Source of the DNA: Whitmania pigra
Lineage: Eukaryota; Annelida; Clitellata; Hirudinida; Haemopidae
Length of the DNA: 64,000 bases
Assembly: GCA_021613335.1 (NCBI GenBank)
Contig: JAJTWR010000044.1
Location: 1,098,501 to 1,162,500 of the forward strand
Direction of reading: 5' to 3'
A model generated the notes under the pieces. The model ran no database searches, was not told the origin of the DNA, and worked only from the letters and a program-made list of their open reading frames with translations. Positions 1 to 10,829 of this stretch are shown piece after piece. How positions within the stretch are numbered: the stretch's first letter is position 1; each line of letters begins with the position of its first letter. The position numbers and the translations under genes were made by a program.

Positions 1-301
1 AACCCAAGTTCAAAAGCGCCTTATTTTTATTTCAGTGAATTATTCACGACTGATGAAATGTGCATCATATTAAACATGCACTCATCCAAATGTCGGCCCT
101 CAAAATATTTGGGCTCAGAATTAGTGACAAATGTACACTAGAAAAGCTATTGTAAATATATTATTTCCTAAATAATGAAACTGTAAAAAAATGTTGTATG
201 TTCAAATAACCAACATGTATTTAAAAGTTTTGCTTTGAAATTCCCACGACAATGATCATGTCATTTGAGAATGCCTTAATGCTTGTGGCATTTACGGGTG
301 G

Positions 302-3300
302 TCACTTGTTGACAGGAGATGTCTTCGTTAAGGTCCTCTTTGCCTGACCAAGTTCAATTTGCTGCGCGTTTGAGCCAAATTGCAGAGTGCTCAATGTTTC
401 TGGTAAATTGTTGGGATCGGGGCTCACCATTATGAACAAACACGCCTTCAAAATCACACAACTTTAGTCATTAGTCAAAATAACTATTGTGGATAATTTA
501 TTTAACATTTATCTAATAGATGATATCACCTTGGCGTCGCCCCCTAGTGAAGGCTGTAAAATGTGAGTGAGCTTGCTATTTCTATATGGAATGTGGAGTT
601 GAGCCGTCTTTAAAGCATTAAAAACCTGAAAATGAAATAATTAATCCACCTACATCTTTGGAATTTAATACCCTCCGTGTGCTTTAGCTGTTTATTAATA
701 ACATCAACGATGTTAAAGCGGAACACATTGCTTTTCTCTTAAATTAAATCCAGATTAGTTATTTTTGAAGGTGTGAGTAGCTATATTTTTTTTTTATTAA
801 TTTGGAGCAATATTGAAATTCACTTGTCCGAGAGAAGTCAATGATTTATTGATGGCAGAAGCCTCCACGAGCCTTTGACCAGTTGCTTCAGACTTGTTAA
901 CCCTTTCTGATCCTGCCAAATCACAAAGGGTCAAAGAGCCCACAGAACACGTTCCCGTGCTTTTGTCTTCTCCGGTGACGGTGACTTTAAAGACCAAATG
1001 AGAACGCGAGCTGACAATTAATAATAATAATAATAGCTTATTTAATTTTGAAGTAATGATCCATTGCAACCTTTTTTAACAACTTTCCAATTTGAATAAA
1101 TAATTAAAGGTTAGCTGTTGAGGAGGTTCAAAACTCAAAAAGCCGCTCGATGGAGATGTTGTTTGAGGAGAAACTTAAAGTATGACACATGCACTTAAAG
1201 CACCGATAATTCCAAATCAGCCAAAATAAATGGAATGACAGAAATTAGATCAACATCCAACCTTTGAGAATTCATTTTTGTGGCTGCTACTGTTCTGTTT
1301 TTCTCTCCAAATTCCATAATTTTGTTGATATCTTCAATAGAACGAACTTCTTTTTCGTTGACTCCATGCAAGTTGATCTTATTTCCTTGAGCTCGGATTT
1401 CCACGACCGATACATTTGAGCTGAGAAGGTCGTGTATAGTTTCATTATAAATCTCCAGCATGGAAACCTTTGTGAGAAACACAAATAAGTATCAAATGTA
1501 TAAAATTTAGAATAAAACACTTTGAAAATTAAGAAATGATTAAATTTAAAATTGTTTTTCTTCATTGGCAGTTGCCGTCTTAATGCATATTTATGGATAC
1601 TCAATTTTTTTATCTGACCTTCAAGGTATATGACAAATTCTGTCTGGATTGGCAGATCCTCAGTAATTCTCTCAGAGACCTTTGTCAGTAAATGATTTCG
1701 AATTAATAATAATCAAATATTGTTAACTAGGAATACTGCAATATAGTAACTAGTATTGCTTAATAAATAAGTAAAAGTAAACAAAGGTAACTGCAACCTG
1801 ACATTAACCCCTGGGTCGTCTTCAGGACCCTGCATTGTGTAGGTTTTGCCGGAGCCTGTTTGCCCGTAAGCCAAAATGCAGACGTTGTAGCCATCAACGC
1901 ATGAGGTTATTATCGCTTTGGCTTCTTCGAAAACCTCAAATTATAAGCATCAACAGTAGATATAAGCAGGGACGTAATTTGGATGGGAGGGGGTGGAGGA
2001 CTACATGCAAACAAAGGTCATCTCATGTGTTATGAGGGTTCGCCCCTTCCTTTAATGTTGACTATAAGCAAAAAAAAGTTTGTTTCCTCAAGCTCTGCGA
2101 GGGTTTGCCCCATTGGAAAAAGCTGAAATAACGTCCATGGCTATAAGTAAATTTCAATTTTAAAATACATGTATATCTTTGCTTATAAAATTTATATAAA
2201 ATTTCAATTTTGTTTGTTTTTAAGCCTTTCTCAACTGACAGTGTCATAATAAGCAACTTTGTCTCAAATTAATCAAACAGAGCAGCAATGGCAATATCTT
2301 AATTAGGGACGTCATTTCAGCTTTTTCCAGGGGAGAACACCTTCGCTTTGCTTGACGCGATTACCTTTTTTTCACCAAATTCCACTCTCAATATATTTGT
2401 ATTTTTTTATTTGTATTTAACCGATTTTTTGAGTTCCTTATGCATCCGAACAGGATGTGAGGGCACTTTTTTTTTCGATCAACCATTTGTATTATTTTGC
2501 TCTTTTATATATAAAATCTCACCTCTTCCTGAGTAGAATTTGTTCCGAAGACCTTATTAAAATTAAAGATTTTGTTAGAATTCGGAGCAATTATTTCCAT
2601 TTCAGAAGGAAATTTTAGACAACAGGCGGCTCGGTTATCTCGTCTGCACCTACAAAACACCCTAATGTTTCCTTTCAGTTCTTGCAGCTGGAAAATAAGA
2701 ATATTGTTAAACTATTACATATTTTAAAAAAAATATTTAAGTGGAATTTAAAGTGGAAACCAAACCTGGTTATATAAAAGTTTCCTCTGCAGAGTTTCTT
2801 TCCTGTAAAGCGTTTTCATATTTGCGAGCTCCTCTGACAGATCTAAGTCGCATAGTTTCAATTGTGACACTTTACAAAAGACCTTTACGAATGATTTATC
2901 AACTGTTGTGAGTAAGGCTACTCTGGAATCAAGAATCGTACCTCAGACAATCTTCCGCTCAATTCCTTCATCAAGGTGTCGAAATCGTCTGCTATCTGCA
3001 ACTGATTCTTACGAAGCATTTTAACCAAAGATTCTAAGTTTACCAGTGTTGCTTTATCAACTTTGCAACTTCCCTTTTAAAGATGTGAATTATTGAACAT
3101 ATTCAGATATTCGGGTTTGTGCTTTTTCACGTGAAGTATTAGACATTTATATACCTTCTTATTTATGGCTGTCTTTGGTCTGCTTTTGTGCAAGGTCTCA
3201 TACTTCACTTGAAGAGTTTGATGCTGAGCTTTCAGATTAACCAACGCTTCTTGCAAAGCACAAACCTTTATTTTAGTTAAACTTTAGTGTTGAACTAAAA

Positions 3301-5369
3301 TTCAATTCAATATAGCTCACGACCTAGATTTACAATATAAACATATTGGAAATATAAAATGTATTTGGCACATTGAGACAAAAGACCTTCTTGACTTTAG
3401 CCTCGTAACACGTTAATTAATTGTATATCTAAGAAGATCGGCTTATGTATAAAAACCACTCCACTTCCTTGATTATTTTTGGTTTGCGCCATCAGAAATT
3501 TTTAGGTTCAATCATTTTGAATCCTACACAATTTAAAATTCTCTCAGAGGAGCAGTGCAACCAAGATGATACCTTAGCATCTGTTCGAACTCACGAAATA
3601 AACTATTATGGGTGAAAAATTCCATTCCAAATCCAAGTTCAGAAGCGCCTTACTTGTATTTCAGCTTCTTCTTTCAAACTTTTCTCCTCGTTTAATATTT
3701 GCCTTTGTTTAACAAGATTTTCTTCCTTGAAATGTTGTATTTGCCCTAAGTATTTATCATGCTATTTCTTCTTAACTTATTAAAATTTAATAATTAAAAC
3801 TCTACCATTGAACAGAGCTTCGAATTAAGTTGTTCCAGTAAATTTTCAGAATTCCCACTCCTTCTGCTGCCTTTGTACCAAGTGCCTGTTAACAGAATGA
3901 TGTGGAAACAATCAGACAACAAAAACATGCGAACTCACTCATGTCTCCCCAGGCAAAGAAGGTTGAGATACAGAGATCTGAGTTATAGTTATGGTTTCTC
4001 AATGAGGCCAAAATATCATACTCGTCATCCCAGTCTGGAAGAGTTTCCTGCATGGTTTACTGCTTATTAGTCGTCACTTTTCTTTCATCGATGTGTAAGA
4101 CAAGCATAAAATGCTCGCTACAAGCTTGACATTGACGGCCATTAAAGTCAAATGATTACGGCTAGTCTTTAATATTTGTACTCTCGCCTTTAATTCATTA
4201 GGATAATAAACTTTAGTCATAATAAACTTGGTAATTTTTTCTGAATACCAGGCGATTTTACTCTGCAACTCGGTTCGGTTGTTTAAAATACCCGAACGCC
4301 AGTTATTTACTAACGAGATTAAGTTTTAACATTATCGATTATTCCGATAAGTAATAAGAATAGTCTATTACACACCTAAACATTAGGGTTAATAGGTAGA
4401 TCACTAGTATACATTTGAATTTAATTATTTACTAATGAAAGATCATTTAATACTTTTTTTTATGATGGATCTGCATGAAAACATGTACTTTCAAATGTTT
4501 TATGGAAGTATATACAACCTGAATTGGCTTCATGAGGTTCTTTGTGGTCGTCGATAAGAGTTCCCAAGACATAGGAAGCCTTACCCAGGCTCCTAAATTT
4601 TCGTCGAAATAAGAATGAACATACTGTTTTTCCTAAGTTGAAAGTTAATTTCAGCAAAAAGACTTTTTGCATCATGATATATTTTATATATTGATGATAT
4701 CATTTACAGTTGTTAAATACCTCGGTCATGTAAGTTTGAAGCCTTCCTTTTGTGGGATGATTTATGAAACCAGATTTATCATCTTCTGAACTGCTTTTCT
4801 CATTACTTGTTGACGTTCTCTCTTCCTTAAAGGGAAACAATAATAATACTTTGTAATATATTAATTACAATTTTATACTATTAAAAAAAATTGTTCTTGT
4901 GCCATAAACTTGGAATCTTCCGTTACAAGCAAGCCCTCATTGTACCATTTTTTTGGAAAATTGTATTTCTCCTACAACGAACATCATTTCATACAATTAA
5001 TAATCTGCATTTTTCCTTGCTTAATTTTATTTTTTAATTTTTAATAAAGTATCACCTTCGTCGACATATTGAGAACGTATCTTTCACCGGATTGGTACAT
5101 GCAAGCATATGTTTCTCCATTCTGATGATAAAAAGTCTCCCAAATTATTTCATCGGTGTCCTGCACAATTTTATGTAGAAGCAATTCAGAATGAAGTTAA
5201 AATAATCTTATTGTAAATCTACAGCTTTAGCAATTCAATAGATAAAACTTTTTACTTCATATTGTGGGGCTTCGAATTTGGTTTTCCTGGTTGAATCGGC
5301 GAGAGGCTCTTCATTGTCTTTGTCCTTTTTCTCAAAGGAATTTTTTGTCGAGCTTGACGAACTGCCCAT
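302..5369 (-). CDS. Kinesin-14 (KIFC3-like), C-terminal motor
   Basis: A minus-end-type kinesin with its motor at the C-terminus. The start is MGSSSSSTK at 5369; the first exons are 5256-5369, 5056-5160, 4721-4825 and 4519-4632, all phase 0. The middle exons (about 2941-4290) read as charged helical, coiled-coil-like sequence. Exon 2523-2687 carries the kinesin-14 neck motif [13 protein letters not shown]. Motor exons are 1803-1934 (P-loop [13 protein letters not shown]), 1635-1679 (provisional), 1262-1467 (VSMLEIYNE), 824-1010 (switch I SSRSH, switch [11 protein letters not shown]), 530-625 (VPFRNSKLT-like) and 302-445. The stop follows soon after the motor, as in C-terminal motors. Family knowledge: such motors move along microtubules in spindle, Golgi or junction transport. 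Resemblance to KIFC3 is from recalled motifs. Exons between 2941 and 4290 are only partly resolved, and one short motor segment between 1680 and 1803 may be missing from this model. Confidence 0.85.
1975..2136 (+). repeat. Dispersed short repeat inside a kinesin intron
   Basis: It starts CAGGGACGTAATTT and ends AAGCTGAAATAACGTCC, so the ends are imperfect inverted repeats. Between them lie GGGTTTGCCCCATTGGAAAA and related blocks shared with copies near 10028 and 58390. A nearby GGGACGTCATTTCAGC at about 2305 looks like the end of a further copy in the opposite orientation. It lies in the intron upstream of the P-loop exon. Confidence 0.5.
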
Positions 5370-6420
5370 GACTAAATTAAGGATTTTCAAATATCAAATT
5401 TGCCGTTGGACCACAATTACTTTTTATTGGGTATTTCACGACGAAACAGTCAATGAAAAATAATTCAGGTAAATTATCGTGACGTTATGGTCAGATGTTT
5501 CTTACTTGGCAATCTGCAGAATTAATTACGACAATACAATGAGTGGCAACGCTGCTACTTGGAAATGGCAGTGCATGTGTTTCTACGTCGCTATGGTGAT
5601 TCCACCTCCCTGAAGGAACAAGGAACAAAAGGTCAACAAAATTGTTTATTCAAACAAAATTGTTATTACTGTTGTTATTCGAATCCGAATGACATTCATT
5701 TTTAGTTTTAGGTCATTTACACACTTAGGCGTGCTTTATTATAATAAAATATCAAGATGAGGGATAATACAAATGGCAAAAGATTCTAAAAGTATTTTGA
5801 AGTTAAATGGCATTTTCGAATTTAATCCATGAGAGAAGTATGACAATGATGTGTAGTATAGTGATGATGTCTAAAAATTAATAATTAACATTTAGAGAAA
5901 GTAAAGAATAGGAGATCAATAACGAGAAGTCTTTAGATTTGTTTGGAGATCCAGTTAATTAGAGGCTCTCAGGCCAAATTATAAGCTCGACGAGAGACGC
6001 TGGATGGCATCGACGCCCATCGACGTTAGGTTGTTCCGCACGTATGGAATGCATTATCCCTTTCAGTCGTGTTTCACATTCATTTAGAAGTCTCCCTCAG
6101 TTTTGAGGTCTTAAAGCTTTGTTGAAACGCTACTTAAGCTATTAACGGTGTTATTTTTAAATAGTATTTAAGTTAAATTTAATAAAAATCTACTTTTGTG
6201 ACATTAATTATTAATTACTAATTTGATGTCTAACAGGTTACTAGTCCTCGCGATATGGTTACCAAGGATACTGAAGGACCAGTAAACAAATTCGTGAAGT
6301 GGTTCCTTTCGGCTGCTATGCTTGAAATTTAAAAGTTTCACGACTAACTTATTGAAACTGAAAGGATCTGGAATTATTATTGAAGTGCAAAATAGATTAT
6401 CCTAGAGTGAATTTGCTCTC
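5370..6420. promoter_or_regulatory. Divergent intergenic region, kinesin-14 / RSPH
   Basis: About 1.05 kb separates the start codons of two genes transcribed away from each other. I see no coding signal and no recognisable repeat. It must hold both 5' UTRs and promoters. The partner is a cilium gene, so a shared ciliary programme is possible, but I could not identify a specific binding site with confidence. Confidence 0.4.
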
Positions 6421-9328
6421 ATGGCTTCGGGTCTTTCGGAATTTGAGTTTAAGGATTCGTTTTTCAAAAAAGTAGATGAAAGGGAAATAGAGGAAAGCCA
6501 AGGCGAAGAAGAAGAGGAAGATGCGGAAGAAGAAAGAGATGAAGAGTTACTCGAGTTAATTGAAGGCGAAGATGAACTTCAAAACGCAAAAGCTTATCTT
6601 TCAAAGAATAAGATGTTAATGTCGTTTTTTTTAGCATTTACATTGTTCTTAATAATACAAGTTAGTAAGCTAATTAAGTAGTACTTTAACAAGTTCAAAA
6701 TATGAGTCTAAGTGTATCTGTTCAATCTTAGTTGACTATATGAAGCTCTTGGTTGATTCAGCTTTATTTATTTCAATATATTAATTACAAATAATTAAAA
6801 AATAACTAATGACAAATAATTTAAATGCTATTAATTAATTGCCTGATAAAAATATGAATCAGATTAATCATGATTACATCAGCTTAATTCTTCATATGGC
6901 TCAGGTATGATCATCTGGCAAAAGTGTTAATCAATATTTTTGATTATCGACCTCGAGAGGCTGTGGATATTTTTGAGGCTTTGAGTCTTGAAGCCAAGAA
7001 AAAAATGTCCTCTGAATCTGACGAATCACTGTCACAATCTGAAGTTGATACTCAAACGACTCTTGCACAGATTCAGAAGAAAATCTTTAAGGTGACTCCT
7101 AGTGTAATTTTCAAAAATTTTGAAAATTCTAATATGTTCAAAATAAAATTATTTTAGATTCCAGAAAAAGAGGAAGAGGCAGAGGAAGAAGAAGGGCAGG
7201 CTCAAATTGGAGATCTAATGGCAAGCAGTTACTATTTTGAACAAGCAGGAGCTGGATTGAGCAAGGAAGAGCTGTTCAAGATTTTTCTTGCTGTGAAGAG
7301 TCTCATTGCTGAGAAATCAGTCCAAGGTGCCAGGTTTTGGGGAAAGATTTTTGGTTTAGAGCAAAATTATATCATCATTGAGGCAGATAGTGGTGAAGGT
7401 GAAGAAGAAGATGAGGAAGAAGAGGAAGAGGCTGAGGAAGAACAGGTTGATGTTTTTTAATGTTGAAATATGATTCGATTACAATAGAAAGCATAATTAA
7501 TGCATGGTTAGAAGTGTGACTCGACTCAAAGTATTGGAGTGACATTGACTTTGCTCACAAGATAGATATGAATAGTTTCAACGGTTTCAAGAATGGTTTC
7601 GAGCGTTTTATTGTAAAATCATGTTATTCTAGAATTTGATTTAAGAGAAATTATGAAATGAAGAGATTTATTTTTTATCTCGAATGGTAGCACAAATTAA
7701 AAAATGATTCCATGTATCCATTTTATTAAATTATTTATTGCATTTTAATAAAATAGTGTGCACTTTAATTTCATTTTGTTTTAAAATTCTAGCAGGAAGT
7801 AGTAGAAATTGAAGAGGAAGGCGAAGAAGAAGGTAAGAGCGATTATCAGATGTGTCTGAGTTGTTAATGAAGGATTCAGGGATCAAAATTTTACAACTTT
7901 AGAGGAGATACCACTACCAAAAATAACTTACAAACCACCACCTGAGGTGCCTGCAGAAGAGCCTGGAATAGGTGCAAACAAAAAGGTTTATTATGTTTGC
8001 AATGATCCAGGCAAATTCTGGACCAAACTGCCAAATGTTACTCCAAAGGAGATAAGCACTGCACAAAAGATCACCAAAATGTTTAGTGGAAGACTGGATG
8101 CACCTGTAAGTACCATTTGTAATGCAAGCAATTTGTCATTTATTATTTAAACTAATGTCAAAACTGGTTAGGAATGTTTTAATTATTTGTTTCATTTAAA
8201 TGTGTTTATTTATTTAAGGTATAACTGGATGATCCATGCATTAAAATGTTATGTTTTACAATATTTTAATTTTGGAAAATGATGCGAATATCTTAAAAGA
8301 ATGCACGTAAATATCCAAAAAGCCTCATTAGCATAGATGACTTGATGGCCAAACATTGTCTTTTGACAGGTCATAAGCTACCCTCCTTTTCCGGGAAATG
8401 AAATAAATTACTTAAGAGCTCAGATTGCTCGGATTTCAGCAGCCACTCACATCAGTCCTTTAGATTACTATATGTCGGGAGAAAGTGAAGAAGAGATGCC
8501 TGGAGAGATAACAAAAAATCCTGATTATGAACCCCCATCCATGAAGGATCTTTTCAAAATGTCTCTTAGTGGTTGGGTACATCATGTAGAATACATTCTA
8601 CCTCAGGTAAATTAGAATCATACTCGTTGTCTATTGATTGAGTGGAATTAAATGTGTTTTAGTGTAGTTACATTTATTATTGCAATAACAAGGGCCGTTG
8701 TTCCTGGTGGAATCCAATGGGAGAAGCAGAGGAAGAAGAGGAAGAGGAGGAGGAGGAAGAAGTGACAAAAGAACGAACAAAGCCTGTGCCAGAAGTTGGT
8801 CCTCCACTTCTGACATCTCTGAGTGAAGACAATAAAATTCATGGCCTAGCACCATGGACAATAGAACTTCCCTCCCTCGTTTCACCCAATGAAGGCGTTG
8901 TTGCGGTCCATTCAAATTTGTGGGTTGGAGCACACGCTATATTTACCGGAGAGTAAGTAGCTTTTTTTGGTGATTTTCCCATTATTTTGTTTTTTTATTG
9001 CACTGGTTGTCTTTGTTGAACCAGGTCATATGAAAACATTTATATTGGATGGGGAGTCAAAAACTCCATTCATGGTTATAATCCTTCCATGCCCATCTTT
9101 CTGGCCACAGAGTATGCTGATGGACCAGATCTAGTCGAAATAAATGATCCAACAGTTGAAGAAGAATTTCCAAAGGAAATGGATGAAAATGAGGAGGAAG
9201 AGGAGGAGGAGGAGGAGGGAGAAGATGATGAGGAGGAGGAACTAGAAGGAGATGAGGGGGATGAAGTTGGAGATGAAGAAGGTGAGGACAAAGATGAAGG
9301 TGAAGATAAAGATACTGATGAAAACTAA
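6421..9328 (+). CDS. Radial spoke head protein, RSPH4A/RSPH6A family
   Basis: A structural protein of the radial spoke head of motile cilia and flagella, which passes signals from the central pair to dynein. Exons: 6421-6614, 6905-7091, 7158-7445, 7796-7832, 7903-8105, 8370-8606, 8663-8952, 9025-9328; phases agree throughout, giving 579 residues. Diagnostic stretches are [65 protein letters not shown] and [18 protein letters not shown]. Long Glu/Asp runs lie in exon 3, in exon 7 after CSWWNP, and at the C-terminus, as is usual in this family. It is shorter than the human proteins (about 717 residues), mostly at the N-terminus. One gene cannot be assigned to RSPH4A or RSPH6A, which are vertebrate duplicates. 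Exon 4 has a tandem TAGCAG acceptor. Confidence 0.93.
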
Positions 9329-10829
9329 GTGATTACTTCAATTTGGTGCTTATACAAAAATTACATTATGCTCAATTTCAATAACAGACTTACTTGATTT
9401 TGGTTTAATTAGAGTATATCCAATTGATTTCTTTGTTCTCAGTACTTATTTTATTAAGAATCTGAAAAAATTAAGAATGTCTGAAAAATGAAAAAATCAA
9501 ATAATTTGTAAATTTTACAAAATGCACTAAATTACAAATGTTTTATGCAAACCTTGAGCCTTTAATTCACTACAAATAAATTAAAGTTAAGTTAAAAAAA
9601 GTCAAAAATTTTTTGCTATATTCAATTGGTTTCAAACGTGGAAGCCAAAGGTTGTACTGTAGGATTCCATAAGTATTATTTCTATTGATAGATGCTACAA
9701 TATGTGATTGATCAACATTAGTTCATTAGCTATGAAATGTGTATTAATATATCATATACATAAACAGATGATGGTAAAGTAAGCAATACTTGTAGAGCTG
9801 CCAACTTAGATCTTGATGCCATTTTGATGAAAACCTCATCAACTAGTTGAGACCCATTTCCAGAATTTCTGTATTTAGCCCATTTTTGAAGTATTTTTCA
9901 GTGCCTTGTGGATGTGAAGACACTTCTTAATCGATCCGCCTTTTATACAGCACCCCTTCCCTAGCAGTAAAGGTTGGGTTGGGAACACGACACATAACAG
10001 CTGTTGTTATCATCAAGTGCATGCCCCACTTGATTTTAGACTAGACCCAAAAAAAAGGTCATCCCCTCCCCCCTGAATTTTGGCTAGGGATAAAAAAAGG
10101 TAGATTTTTCAAGTTGTGCAAGGGTTTGCTTCTCCCCTACCCCTTATATAGCTGAAATTACGTTCCTGCTCCAAGGTTGTTGGGATAGTGACCAAGCAGA
10201 GCAAAAACAAACCTTGAAAAAGCCCACTCTAAAGATTGGGGTACGACATGTGGCTATCTAGACCCATTACCTAATCTTGGATTGAAACAGAAACAGTTCC
10301 AAAGACATGGTGGCAGCAAAGCAACTGCTTGAATTAAAACTCAAGTAAACTTATTAGCTCTTCTAGAGAAACCTTGCCCCCCTTTACAATACATCCGATC
10401 TGCAAGTCACATCATGATTTCAAGTTTTATGGACCTTTTCAACCAGCCTGCCATAAAAACAATTTTAAATAAAAAAATGCCTTCTAGCTACAAGTCTTAA
10501 GTGCTCTTGTAGCTTGCACTGACAAAACATGGCTTAAGAGATAATGATGTATTTGATCATGATCAAACATTTCATAATTTAAAAACAAATGGTTGATACT
10601 GTCTGGTCATGTTCATAAGGAATGCAAGATAAACTTCGTCATTTTATGAAGTTTCCATAAGATAACTGCATCTTATTTACAATACAAGTTTTCTTTTCCT
10701 GTTAAATGGCACTTAAAATCAAAAAAATTTTGGCAGTCCAAATAACAACTGTCAAACAACTTTTACTCATAAACACAGAAAGTTTAAAGTTAGCATAATT
10801 AAAACCAGTCATGCATTTCCACATAAAGA
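9329..10829. other. Convergent intergenic region, RSPH / Myt1
   Basis: About 1.5 kb between two genes that end facing each other. It contains the 3' UTRs and one copy of a dispersed repeat near 10028-10176. I see no gene in it. Confidence 0.5.
10028..10176 (+). repeat. Dispersed short repeat, copy near Myt1
   Basis: The segment contains CCTGAATTTTGGCTAGGGA, then TTTTTCAAGTTGTGCAAGGG, then TAGCTGAAATTACGTTCCTG. The same order of blocks recurs near 1976-2136 and 58390-58550. Ends resembling GGGACGTnATTTCAGC suggest a small terminal-inverted-repeat element, but the left end of this copy is not clear. Confidence 0.5.

Noticed and set aside
9076..9291. Serine-only open frame on the minus strand opposite the RSPH C-terminus
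   Set aside because: It is the antisense shadow of a GAG/GAA-rich acidic tail.
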